64,000 bases of DNA from Ursus arctos (lineage: Eukaryota; Chordata; Mammalia; Carnivora; Ursidae). Within the stretch, counting starts at the first letter, position 1; each line of letters starts with the position of its first letter. This document shows positions 46,153 to 57,990 of the stretch, piece after piece. A program made the translations under genes and the position numbers. The DNA lies in NCBI RefSeq assembly GCF_023065955.2, contig NW_026623078.1, forward strand, positions 10,984,199-11,048,198, written 5' to 3'. Below the pieces are notes generated by a model that was given only the letters and a program-made list of their open reading frames with translations, did not search any database and was not told the origin of the DNA.

Positions 46153-47760
46153 AAAGCTATCTAAAGAATAACAAATTAAAGTGGGCAGAGAATAATAATA
46201 AAAATAAGGCCAGAATTTATTAAAAATGAAAATAAACAAAAAATAGAAAAACACAATGATACCTATTTTTTTTCTGTAAGAAAACTTGTAACTAAACTGT
46301 ACAAATTGCCAATATCAGGAATTAAGGAAAAGATATAAAGATGCCACATAGATTAAATGATTATGAAGAGAACATTATAATTTTAAGCAATAAGAACACA
46401 TTTCAGATTATTTCTTAAATTCAAAATTTATATTCCTTATAAATATAGGTGTAAAAATTTGTAACCAAAATTTGGCAACTTGAATCTAGTTATGTATTAA
46501 AAAGATAACATACCATGACCAAAGAAGGTTTATTATACAAATGTAAGTCCGGTTAACAAGTCAAGAATTATGAATGTGTTTTGCTATGTTCACAGAATAA
46601 AAGAAAAAATGCTAATTATGTCAATGGAGCATAGTAATCATTTGGCAAAATTCAACACCTGTTCATGGTAAAAACCCACAGGAAAATAAAAAATAGAATG
46701 GAACTTCCTCAATCTAATAAAGGACATACATAAAAAGTCTACAACAAATGTGATACCAGTGAAAATGGAATATTGTCCCACTAAGATGGGGGCAAGACAA
46801 AGAATGTGGCACTCCGTAATTCTGTTTAACAACTGTTCTGGAGGGCATAGCCATTGTAAAGGGGCACTAAGTGAAAGAAAAGACATGCAGATTGAAGGAA
46901 AAAAGCAAATGTGTCTTATTTCTAGAGAAAATGAATGAGTTCAACAAAATCCTGGGATGCAAGATTATTATGCAGAAATCAGTTGTATTTCTAAATTAGA
47001 GCTACAAAAATTCAGAACACCTATTTGAAAAATACTGTTTATAATAGAATTCTAAAACATGAGATATTTGAATGTAATGAAACAACTGCAAAAATGTTAA
47101 TCTAAAAACTACAGAACATTACAAAGAAATTCAAACTTACATATAAAATAAGAGATACAACATGGTCATGAATTAACAATTCATTATTGATAAGATACAA
47201 ATTCTCTGCAAATTGGCCTATATTCTATGTAAATCCAATAAAAATAAAAATACTAAAAGTGCTTTTGTAGAAATGAGCAAGCTTAGCGTGAAATTTTTGT
47301 GAATATGCAGGATATAGAATACTGAAAAAAATTTTGAAAGAGTAAAAACATGTTGGAGGACTTAACACTACATGATTTCAAGACTTACTATAAAGTTAAA
47401 ACAATTGAAACAGTTTGATTACAAGGGTAAATTCACTGTTCAGTGGAAAGCAACAGAAAAACCAATATTGATACTCACATGTATGGCCAAAAAATATTTG
47501 ATAAAGGTGCCAGGGTAATTCGAAAGGGCGTAGCATTTGTTTTTAATAGCTTGTGCTGCAACAACTGTTTATTTGAGGGAAAAAAAATCTGTGACATTTA
47601 CTTCTCACTGTATACAAAAAATAACTTTAAAAGGACCATACACTGTATACAAAAATTAACTTTACAAAAACCATATACTGAAGTTCAAGTAAAAATTATG
47701 CAAACCATGAGTTTACCTTTCTACCAGCATCTCACAGTGAATGTCAGAGGAAATCTTCTT
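46153..47760 (+). mobile_element. Old L1M, ORF2 continuation
   Basis: ACAAATTGCCAATATCAGGAA, TACCATGACCAAAGAAGGTT, ATAGTAATCATTTGGCAAAAT, AAAGTCTACAACAAATGTGA, CTGGGATGCAAGATTATTA, AATCAGTTGTATTTCTAAA and AACTACAGAACATTACAAAG follow the RT and downstream parts of ORF2 in order. About 1.6 kb, heavily diverged. The 113-codon frame (47443-47784) lies in it and is not a gene. A 35-bp tandem duplication lies at 47606-47675. Confidence 0.65.
47606..47675. repeat. 35-bp tandem duplication in L1M
   Basis: Two copies of a 35-bp unit starting CACTGTATACAAAAA (47606-47640 and 47641-47675) with a few differences. Confidence 0.9.
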
Positions 47761-48084
47761 CTAGCAGAGAGAAGGGAAAAATAACCATTCTGAAATAAGC
47801 CCAGGGCTTTTTGTTCTCCTTAACAAGGCTTTCTCTTAAGAGAAAATATTTTACTGGACCCTAACTGAGCTACCCAACTGCATCCCATTGTAGCCTTCTA
47901 AGTGAGGGAAGGAAAACAAACACAGAGTTATTAAAAGACTGAGACATAATTATAGGACTATAGAAAGCTTCCCCAATACCAACCTTCACATTTTATCACC
48001 ACATGTAGGCCTCCAATACAATAACAAAGAAATACAACTGAAAGTATGGCACATTACAGATATTATTTAAGAATACTCTAGGGA

Positions 48085-48280
48085 GGGGCGCTTGGGTGGC
48101 GCAGTCGTTAAGCGTCTGCCTATGGCTCAGGGTGTGATCCCAGCGTTCTGGGTTCGAGCCCCACATCAGGCTCTTCCACTGGTAGCCTGCTTCTTCCTCT
48201 CCCACTCCCCCTGCTTGTGTTCCCTCTCTCGCTGGCTGTCTCTCTGTCAAATAAATAAATAAAATCTTTCAAAAAAAAAA
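48085..48280 (+). mobile_element. SINEC, young bear-type variant
   Basis: Sense SINE with GGGGCGCTTGGGTGGCGCAG, TCGTTAAGCGTCTGCC, CTCGCTGGCTGTCTCTCTG and an AAATAAATAAATAAAATC tail plus a 12-A run. An exact 16-bp TSD, AAGAATACTCTAGGGA, is at 48069-48084 and 48281-48296. Confidence 0.96.
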
Positions 48281-48429
48281 AAGAATACTCTAGGGAAACC
48301 CAAAGAAAATAAAGAAAGAAAAACAAAAGTTAATTTTAGCTTCTGATACCTACAGTCACAGAAAACATTAAACACAGCTTAATTCTTAGATAAACATAAA
48401 AACTCACACTAAAGTCCTATTTATTTCAG

Positions 48430-48817
48430 TTACTTTTTACTCAGAACATCATGTATGGCTTTTAACAGAAAGTTATAAGACATACTAAAGGAGAAAATAA
48501 AAACTCACACACAAATTGAAGTGACAGAGCAAGACTCAGATCTAGATTTATATATGACAGGGGAGTTAGAATTATCAGACTTGGAATTTAAAATAAGTGT
48601 GATTGATGTGCTAAAAGCTCTAATGAAAGAGTGGACAAAATGCAAGAACAGATGGGTAATGACAACTTTAAGAACCAACAGAAAATCCTAGAAATAAAAA
48701 AATCTTTTTTTTGAAATGAGGAATGCCTTAGACAGGCCCATCAATTCACTGGACACAACTAAAGAAATTGGTAAGATTGAAGGAATATTAATAGAAACTC
48801 CCAAAACTGAAATGTGA

Positions 48818-48861
<44 letters not shown>

Positions 48862-50500
48862 AAAAGAAAAGATTATTTGAGAACTTTGAGATAATTGATA
48901 AATGAGTTTCATGCATAATTAGAATACCAAAAGATGAGAAAAATCTACCGAAGAAATATTTGAGGCAATAACAGAATTTTACAAATTTAATGATTGAAAC
49001 TAAGCCGTGGATCCAGAATCTGAGAGAACACCAAGCAAGAAATATATAAGTAAGAAAAATCTACACCTAGGCATAATAAGTTAAAACTGCAGAAAACTTA
49101 AAAATTTTGAAAGATCAGTCTTCAGAAAATATGCAAACAAGAAGAGAATAGAATGCAATATTAAATGTGTTGAACTAAAAACACCCAGCCACCTGGAAAT
49201 ACTGTATTCAGTAAAATTATTCTTCAAAGGAAGAATAAATAAAAACTTTCTTGAACAAACATTGAGAGAATTTGTCACTAGTATACCTGCTTTGCCCCAA
49301 ATGTTAAAAGAAGTTTTTCAGAAAGAAAAAAAAAAAGATATATGTCAGAAACTTGGATCTGCATTAAAAAAAAGAAAGAGCAGTGGAGAAAGAATATGAA
49401 AAAATATAATGAGATCTTTTATTTTTTCTTACTCTTCATTCATTGCACAGATAACAGTTTCTTCAAAATAACAACAGCAAAAATATGCATAGTGATTATA
49501 GTCATATATATGTAAGTGAATAAGTGAATAAATATATATAAGTGGATAAGTGAAATGAATGACCACAATGTCATAAGGGATTTGTGGTTTTGGGTTGAAA
49601 AATATTTTGAACATGTACAAAAAATAAAGATCACCAGATCTTTAATTAAGTTTTAAGTTATTGGTCATTCTTAGAGGTAAAAATATATATCTTAACACCA
49701 GACAGTATTTTGAACATGCACAAAAAACAAAGATCACCAGAAATTTAATATGTAGGATATTACAAAATACAATGTAATTATGTATTTCTTCCCTTTTTTA
49801 AAAACTGATTTAAAAACAATTGCATGATGCAATGTATATATAATTATATTGTTGGGTTTTATAATACATATAAAAGAAATATATTTGACAAAGTAGCACA
49901 AAGTAGTTGGTTTGGAACAAAGCTGTATTTAAGTAAAGCAATGACTACAAAGAGTAACTTGAAGCCATAGAAACAAACAAGCAAAAAATGGTAAACAGGG
50001 ACATAACATAACAAACCTATATTTGATAAAAATATGTAGCAAATAGTATTTGATATTCTTTCTTCTCTCAGCTTTTCAACAATACAAGTATATACAGTGC
50101 TAATATAAAGCAATAGTTATGCAATGTATTTTATAATAACCTGTAAAACATAATATATATTACAATAACAGGAAGAAAAATAAGGGCAAGCAATGCAGTT
50201 ATATAGGAATAAAGTCTCTGTCGCTCAAATTAGGTTAATATAAATCTGAAGTAAATTTTGATAGGTTAAGATATATATTTTAACCTCTAAGAATAACCAA
50301 TGATTTAAAACATAAAGATCAATATATGAAGTAAAATATTACATTCAGAAATAACCACTAAGTTAAAGAAAAGAAAGAGTGGAACAGAGGGGGAAAAAGT
50401 TACATATAGAAAACAAATAAACAGAAATCAAAATAGCACATGTGTATCCAACTATTTCAATAATACCATTAAATGTGAATAGTTAACCCAGTCAAAAACT
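48430..50500 (+). mobile_element. HAL1/L1M ORF1-bearing relic
   Basis: GAATTATCAGACTTGGAATT, GATGTGCTAAAAGCTCTAAT, ACAAAATGCAAGAACAGATG, GAATGCCTTAGACAGGC, AATCTGAGAGAACACCAAGC and AACATTGAGAGAATTTGTCA (49259-49278) follow the HAL1/L1M ORF1 order in sense. The downstream part (TATTGTTGGGTTTTATAATA, CTCTAAGAATAACC) recalls HAL1 3' sequence and appears duplicated and partly inverted. Frames are broken. It is interrupted by a (GAAA)n and ends at the L1 insertion at about 50515. Confidence 0.65.
48816..48870. repeat. (GAAA)n microsatellite
   Basis: About 12 GAAA units within the HAL1/L1M relic. The (FLSF) run in a 74-codon minus frame is its reverse read. Confidence 0.95.
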
Positions 50501-51875
50501 GGCAAATGAAAAATAGAGAAAGAGTTAAGATGGTGGCAAAATAGGGGTACCCTCATCTTGCCTCATCCCTTGAACACAGCCAGATAAATATCAAATCATT
50601 TTGAACACCCAAGAAATCTACCTAAGAATGGGGAGAACAAAACTGCATGACTAGAGTTAGTAAAACAGCCACATCATAGAAGATAGAAGCAGCAGAGAGT
50701 TGATTTGGGGGAAAAAAGAACTGTAGGTGATGCAAAAGACAGGGAGCCCTGATTAGAGAGGAGTAAGAAAGAAAGAGACAGAGAAAGAGTGAAAGTGCAT
50801 GCAGGGGAATGCACAAGAAAAACCTCCCCCAAATCATTGACTGGGAAAAAGAGAGGAAATGACTACTGTAAGTTTTTATAAGCAGTGGAGTGAAAAGTCT
50901 GAAGCTTTGGAGGTCTGCACCATTGCCAGGGTCCTGGCTGGGAGGACTTAGTGGTGCTCCAGCGCAGAAGGAAGGTGGAGACCTGGGAGCAGGCAGTGTG
51001 GTCTGAGGATCCCCTGGGTTACCAGGGGAAAACCTTTCCCCTCCAAGTGCATTTGGGAGTGGTGGCATGGCCTCTGGGGACAAAAGACCTGGCAGGAACC
51101 ATTGAGCTGCCCTGTTCACTAGCAGAGGAACAGAGACACCAGGTGAGGGCAGCAAACCTTGATGCAGGGTTTTGGCTATGCTTTACCATAAACTCTGAAC
51201 CACTGCACAGTTGCACCACCAATTTCTGGGACAAACCAGCAAATGGCAAACGTGCAGCCAGATCCTCCCCCAGAGGATTAGCATGGATCCACACCACACG
51301 ATTCTCTAAAATTTAGTTTTTAATTCCACCTGTGTGCCTGAGATAAAACACAGGAGTGCTGTGCTGCCTGGCAGGTGGACAGCTTGGATGCACACAGGGT
51401 GAAGGCAGGGATTTGGTGGAAGCTGAGGACACAAGTGTGGTGATTGTTTGCTATTCCATGAAGGCTACCTGAAGAGTGGTGGCTGCAAACTTCCCAACCT
51501 TGGAATGAGAGAGTGGGGCATTGCAATTCCCTGGCATCTGTGCACCCCCCTCCCCCATCAACACTGATCCACCTCAGTGAACAACACAGTATCAGCCAGT
51601 GGAGCCTGGAGCAGCTTACACCAAACCTTGCGCCTCTGTGCCCTGAAGGTGAATCTCTACCTGGGCAAGTCTGCTTGAGAATCAGTGCAGCTCACCTCAC
51701 CCCCCAGAACACCAACACGATTCCCTCACACACACCAAATCTCCTCCTTATAGAGTGCTATGAAGCTTCATCTCTAGGGGAGATAGGATCTACCTTCCTT
51801 AATAGCCATTACTTCCAGGAGAAAGAATACAACAGGTTTTCCTACTCCCCCCCAAAAAAAAGTGACCCAGAAAAA

Positions 51876-52770
51876 ATGACAAGATGGAAGAATTTACCCT
51901 TAAAGAAAGAACAGGAAGAAGTCACAGCTAGAGAGTTAATCAATACAGATATGAGTAAGATGTCTGAATCAGAATTTAAAACAATAATCATAAGACTATC
52001 TGGGCTTGAGAAAAGAAGAGAAGACACATAGAGAATCCCTACTGCAGAGATTAAAGAACTAAAAACTAGTCAGGCTGAAATAAAACAATGCTATCAGATG
52101 CAAAACGGACTGGATGCAATGATAATGAGTATGGACAAGGTAGAGGAATGAATCAGTAATATAGAAGATTTTTTAAATCTTCTTCCATATTTTTATATGG
52201 AAATTAATGAAGCCGAAAAGAAGAGGGAAAGAAAAATACTGGATTACAAATGTAGACTTAGGGAACTCAGAGACTCCTTAAAGTGTAATAACATTTGTAT
52301 CATAGGAGTCTCAGAAGAAGAAGAGAAAGAAAAAAGAGCACAATGTTTATTTGAGCAGATCATAGCTGAAAGCATCCTTAATCTAGGGAAATAAGCATTA
52401 AAATTCAAAAAGCACAGAGAGCTCTCATTAAATTAAACAAAAACCAGCCATCACCAAGACATATCATAGTTGAATTCACAAAATACAAAGACAAGGAAAA
52501 AATTCTGAAAGCAGCAAGGGATAAACGTCCTTAACCTACAAGGGAAGACAGATCAAGTATGCAGCAGGTCTATCCATGGAAACTTAGCAGGTCAGCAAAA
52601 AGTGGCATGATGTATTTAATGTGCTGAATGGGACAAATATCAAACCAAGGATACTTATCCAGCAAGGCTATCATTCAGAATAGGAGAAATAAAGAGTTTC
52701 CTAGACAAACAAAAACTCAAGGAGTTTGTGACCACTAAACCAGTCATGTTTGAAATATTAAAGGGGAATC
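51876..52770 (+). pseudogene. L1 ORF1 remnant
   Basis: The start at 51876 gives MTRWKNLPLKKEQEEVTARE, then INTDMSKMSESEFK, and a stop at 52031. An open piece at 52197-52394 (RELRDSLKCNNICIIGVSEE) is the coiled-coil end and the start of the RNA-recognition motif. C-terminal homology continues to about 52770 in broken frames. Confidence 0.85.
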
Positions 52771-52848
52771 TTTGAAAAGACCAAAAGCAACTAAGACAAG
52801 AAAGGAATAGAGAACTTCACCAAAAACACTAAGGTTACAGGTAACACA

Positions 52849-55800
52849 ATGGCACTAAATTCATACCTGTCAATAATCACTCCAAGTGTAAATGCACTAA
52901 ATGCTCCAATCAAAAGACATAGGATATCAGAATGAATAAAAAAGAACAATCTCTCTGCTTCCTACAAGAGACTCAGGCTCATTTTAGACCCAAAGACGTT
53001 TGCAGATTGAAAAAGAGGGGATGGAGAACCATCTGTCATATTAATGTATGCCAAAAGAAAGTAAGAATAGCCATATTTATATCAAACTAGATTTAAATCA
53101 AAGACTGTAACAAGAGATGAAGAAGGGCACTACATCATTATTAAGGGATCTATCCATCAAGAAGATCTGAAAATTGTAAGTATTTATGCCTCCAACTTGG
53201 GAGCACCCAAATATATAAATCAACTAATAACAAACATAAAGAAACTCATTGATAACAATACAATAATAAGAGGGGTCTTTAACACCCCACTTATGGCAAT
53301 GGACAGATGATCTAAGCAGAAAATCAATAAGGAAACAATGGCTTTGAATGGACCAGATGGACTTAAGAGATACACTCAGAACATTTCATACTAAAACAGC
53401 AGAGTATACATTCTTTTCAGGTGAACATGGGACGTTCTGCAGAACAGATCACAAACCAACACTCAATAAAAAGTTGGAGATCATACCATGCATATTTTCA
53501 GACCACAATGCTATGAAACTTGAAGTCAGCCACAAGGAAAAATTTGGAAAAAACACAATTACATGGAAATTAAAGAACATCCTACTAAAGAATGAATGGG
53601 TTAAAACCAGGAAATTAAAGAAGAAATAAAAAAAAATACATGGAAGCAAATGAAAACAAAAGTATGTCAGTCCAAAACCTTTGGGATACAGCAAAGGTGG
53701 TCCTAAGAGGAAAGCATATAGCAATATAAGCCAACCTCAAGAGCAAGGAAAGCCTCAAATACAAAACCTAACCTTATACTTGAAGGAGCTAGAAAAGAAA
53801 CAGCAAATAAAGCTGTAGAAGAAGGGAGATAATAAAGTTTAGAGCAGAAATAAAAAATGTGGTAACAAAAATACAGTAAGAACAGATCAATGAAACCAAG
53901 AGCTGGTTCTTAGAAAGAGAAACTCCTAGCCAGACTTACCAAAAAGAAACGAGAAAGAACCCAAATAAATAAAATCATGAATGAAAGAGGAGAGATAACA
54001 ACGAACACTGAAGAAATACAAATAATTATGAGAATATTATGCAAAATTATATGTCAACAAACTGGGCAATCTGGAAGAAATGAAGAAATTCCTAGAAACA
54101 TACAAATTACCAAAACTGAAACAGGAAACAAAATAAAATTTAAACAGAACCCTAACCAGTAAAGAAATTAGATCAGTAATAAAAAATCTCCCAACAAACA
54201 AAAGTCCAGGGCCAGAAGGCTACCCAGGGTAATTCTACCAGATATTTAAAGAAGAGTTAATACCTATGCTTCTCAATCTGTTCTAAAAAAAAGAAAGAAA
54301 GAAGAAATGGAAGGAAAACTTCCAAACTCATTCCACAAGGCCAAGCATTACCTTGAATCCAAAACCAGATGAAGGACCTCACTACAAAAGAGAATTACAG
54401 GCTGATATCCCTAATGAACATGGATGCACAATTCTCAACATGATACCAGGAAATCAAATCCAACAGTACATAAAAAGAATTATTTACCACAATGAAGTGG
54501 GATTTATTCCTGGGCTGCGTGTGTGGTTCAATATTCACATATCAATCAACATGATACACTACATTAATAAAAGAAAGGGTAAGAACCATACGATCCTCTC
54601 CATAGATGTAGAAAAAGCATTTGACAAAATACAGCCCATATTCTTGATAAAAACTCTCAATGAAGTAGGTATAGATGGAACATAACTCAACATCATAAAA
54701 CCATATACAAAAGAGCCACAACTAATGTCATCCTCAATGGGAAAAAATGGTTTTTCCTTTAAGGTAAGGAGCAAGAAAGGGATATCCACTCTCACCATTA
54801 TTATTTAACATAGTACTGGAAGTCTTAGCCTCAACCATCAGACAACAAAAAGAAAGAAAATCATCCAAATCAGTAAGGAAGAAGTCAAACTTTTATTATT
54901 TGCAGATGACATGAGACTCTATGTAGAAAGTGTGAAATACTCCACCAAAAAAATCTCTAGAATTAACACATGAATTCAGCAAAGCCACGGGATATAAAAT
55001 CAACGTACAGAAATCTGTTGCATTTCTATACACAAATAATGAGGACGCAGAAAGAGAAATCAAAGAATCGATCCCATTTACAATTCCATGAAAAACTGTA
55101 AGATACCTAGGGATAAACCTCACCAAAGAGGTAAGAGGTTTGTACTCTGAAAACTATAGAATACCTACAAAAGAAATTGAGACATTAAAAAAATGGGAAA
55201 AAAATTCCATCCTTATGGATTGGAAGAACGAAGATTTTTAAAATGCCTATACCACTCAAAGCAGTCTACACATTTAATGCAGTTCCTATCAAAATACCAC
55301 CAGCACTTTTCACAGAGCTATAACAAACAATCCTAAAATTTGTATGGAACCACAAAAGACCCTAAATAGCCAAATCAATCCTGAAAAAAAAAAAAAGCAA
55401 ACTGGAGGCATCACAGTTCTGGAATTCAAGCTGTATTACAAAGGTATAATCATCAAGACGGTGTGGTACTAGCACAGAAACAGACACATAGATCAGTGGA
55501 ATAGAATAGAAAACACAGAAATGGACCAACTAGTCTTCAACAGAACAGGAGAGAATATCTAATGGAAAAAAAGACAATCTCTTCAACAAATGGTGTTGAG
55601 AAAACTGGACAACAATATGCATAAGAATGAAATCGGACAACTTCTTTACACCTTACACAAAAATAAATTCAAATTGGATGAAAGACCTAAATGTAAGATA
55701 GGAAACCATCAAAATCATAGAGGCAACAACCTCTTTGACCTCGGCCATAGCAACTTCTTACTAGACAAGTCTCCTGAGGCAAGGGAAATAAAAGAAAAAA

Positions 55801-56312
55801 TGAACTATCTAATAAAGGGTTAGTATCTAAAATCTATAAAGAACTTATTAAGCTCAACACACATGCACAAAATAATCCAGTTAAGAAATGGCAGAAGAAA
55901 TGAATATATATTTTTCCAAAGAAAACATCCAGATGGCTAACAAACACATCAAAAATGCTCAACATCACTCATCATCAGGGAAATACAAGTCATAACCACA
56001 ATGTGATACCACCTCACACCTGTCAGAATGACTAAAATTAACAACACAGGAAACAAAGGACATTGGTGAAGAGGCAGAGAAAGGGGAACCCTTTCACACT
56101 GTTGGTGAGAAGGCAAACTGGTGCTGCCATTCCAGAAAACAGCTTGGAGGGTCCTCAGAGAGTTAAAAATAAAAGAATCCTATGACCCAGCATTTGCACT
56201 ACTATGTACTTACCCAAAGGATACAGAAATACATGCACCTTAATGTTACAGAAGCATTATCAACAACAGTCAAACTATGGAAAGAGGCCTAGTGATGAAT
56301 GGATAAAGTGAT

Positions 56313-56351
<39 letters not shown>

Positions 56352-56490
56352 AATATTACTCAGCCATCAAAAATAATGAAATCTTGCCATTTACAATGAT
56401 GTAGATGTAACTAGAGTGTATTATTCTTAGCAAAATAAGTCAGAGAAAGACAAATACCATATTATTTCACTCATACGTGGAATTTGGGTA
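52849..56490 (+). pseudogene. L1 ORF2 remnant (endonuclease/RT)
   Basis: Start at 52849 (MALNSYLSIIT), stopped by TGA at 52933-52935. Endonuclease pieces are readable to 53629, including FSDHNAMKLEV near 53500. The RT region has open pieces at 54353-54685 (GFIPGLRVWF, LSIDVEKAFD) and FADD at 54899-54910, but frames shift between them. The C-terminal part has HKNEIG and NHQNHRGNNLF-type readable pieces around 55610-55823. It is thoroughly disabled. Confidence 0.88.
56314..56350. repeat. (CA)n inside L1 ORF2 tail
   Basis: About 18 CA units directly before GGAATATTACTCAGCC, the same L1 position as the array at 39940. Confidence 0.97.
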
Positions 56491-56690
56491 ACAAAAGAGA
56501 TGAACATACAGGAAAGGGGGTATGAGATGAACATACAGGAAAGAGAGAGAGAGAGAGAGGGAGAGAAACAAGCCATAAGAGACTCATAACAATAAAGAAC
56601 AAACTGAGGGTTGATGGAGGGAGCTGGGCAGGGGATGGGCTAAATAAATAAAAATTTGGAAGAAAAAAAGCAAAAACAAAACAAAACTAG

Positions 56691-57750
56691 ATTGGGTCCA
56701 AAATACAGAAGTAACTGCAAGATCAAAATGGATATTTACCTCTATGCCCATAAAAACAACAGTAAAATGCTGCTCAACTCAGTTATCTTACCAATAGTTT
56801 CTATTGCAAGGGCAAATGAATAATTTATTCTTAATAAAACTCAGCAATATAAAAACAGAAAAATGTATGCTCCATAGGAGACAAACTTTATATTAAAGAT
56901 TTATAAATAGGTTGAAAGTGAAAGAATGGAAAATAATATACCATGCAAACAATAAACATCACAAAGTTGAAGTGGATTTATGGTATCAGCAAAAATGGAA
57001 ACAAACAAATAGAAATAAGAGATATTTTCATAAAGATAAAAGTCAATGAGAAGATATAACAGTTAAAAACATGCACCAAGAATAGAGCTCTGAAATACAT
57101 AATGCAAAACTGATAGAACTGAAGGGAGAGGGGCGCCTGGGTGGCATAGTGGTTAAGCGTCTGCCTTTGGCTCAGGGCGTGATCCCAGCGTTATGGGATC
57201 GAGCCCCACATCGGGCTCCTCCGCTACGAGCCCGCTTCTTCCTCTCTCACTCCCCTGCTGTGTTCCCTCTAGATGTTATTACCTGGAATTTCTAATACTC
57301 CCCTTTAATAATAAAAGAATTCAGCAGAAGATTCATGGAAAAAAAAAAAACTTTAGTAGCCCTATTTCTGTGGTGACTAATGAACATCTGTACATGGGCC
57401 CAACAAATCACTGCAGAATACACAGTCATTTCAAGTGCACATAAAATATTCTCCAGTTAAACCACATTCTACTTCATAAAGGAAATCTAAATAGATTTAA
57501 TATTGAAATCATACATATTATGTCTTCTGAGAGAATGGGATTAAATTTTTAAAAATATGGAAAATTAACAACTGTCAATAGAAAAACAAATTGTTAATAA
57601 CCAATGAGTTAAAGAAAAATCACAAGATGAAATAAAAAGTACTTAGAAATGAATTTTCTAAAAAATCAACATTTATGAGATATGGCTTAAAGAATGTTCA
57701 CAGGAAAAATACGTCTATTATCTATATTAAAAAAGCAGAGATTTCTCAAA
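56691..57750 (+). mobile_element. L1M ORF2 5' part, downstream of inserted L1
   Basis: GATTGGGTCCAAAATACAG, AAACTGATAGAACTGAAGGG, AATTCAGCAGAAGATTCATG, GCAGAATACACAGTCATTTC, AAGTGCACATAAAATATTCT and AAAGCAGAGATTTCTCAAAT follow the endonuclease to linker part of an old L1 in sense. It is likely part of the same old locus as 48430-50500. It contains a SINE at 57129-57270. Confidence 0.55.
57129..57270 (+). mobile_element. SINEC, young bear-type, 3' end missing
   Basis: Sense SINE with GGGGCGCCTGGGTGGCATAG, GCGTGATCCCAGCGTTATGG and CTCACTCCCCTGCTGTGTTC, ending abruptly at CCCTCT. The CTCGCTGGCTGTCTCT motif, AAATAAATAAA tail and A-run are absent, and there is no TSD. The downstream L1M also lacks a few dozen bases at this point. 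Confidence 0.93.
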
Positions 57751-57769
57751 TCACTAGAGTAATTTCTCC

Positions 57770-57990
57770 ATTGCCATGGCCTTGGTTCTTTTATCCAAGA
57801 TCATATGATTATGTTGATGTGGATCTATTTCTGGGCTCTTTGTTCTGTTCCATTAATTCATTTCCATATGCTTTTGCCAGTACCACACTATGTAGATTAC
57901 TGTAGCTTTGTAGTAAATCTTGAAGTTGACTAGTGTAAGTCCCCCTGACTATTCTCCTTCAATATGGTGTTGGCTATTCTGGGTCCTAAA
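57770..57990 (-). mobile_element. Old L1 ORF2 fragment (antisense)
   Basis: TTCTGGGCTCTTTGTTCTGTT, CATATGCTTTTGCCAGTACC, GTAGCTTTGTAGTAAATCTTG and TGGTGTTGGCTATTCTGGGTC are typical antisense L1 ORF2 phrases. It abuts sense L1M, so it is a separate element or marks an inversion. Confidence 0.8.

Larger units (their letters stand above)
50515..56690 (+). mobile_element. Near-full-length inactive LINE-1
   Basis: Second L1 of about 6.2 kb: leader starting near TTAAGATGGTGGCAAAATAG, ORF1 and ORF2 remnants, 3' UTR (GAGGGTTGATGGAGGGAG) and A-rich end. It is older than the L1 at 28977 because its frames are more broken and its 5' UTR differs. A convincing TSD was not found, and the exact borders are uncertain by about 20 bp. 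It splits the surrounding HAL1/L1M sequence. A 20-bp unit GAGATGAACATACAGGAAAG is duplicated at 56497 and 56524 in the 3' UTR, followed by (GA)n to 56563. Confidence 0.9.

Noticed and set aside
50622..51155. 177-codon minus frame, proline/serine-rich, as a gene
   Set aside because: It lies antisense in the leader of the L1 at 50515 with no known domain.
50440..56720. TSD for the L1 at 50515
   Set aside because: CAAAAACTGGC near 50493 and CAAAACTAGAT near 56683 look similar, but the match is short and A-rich and was not accepted.
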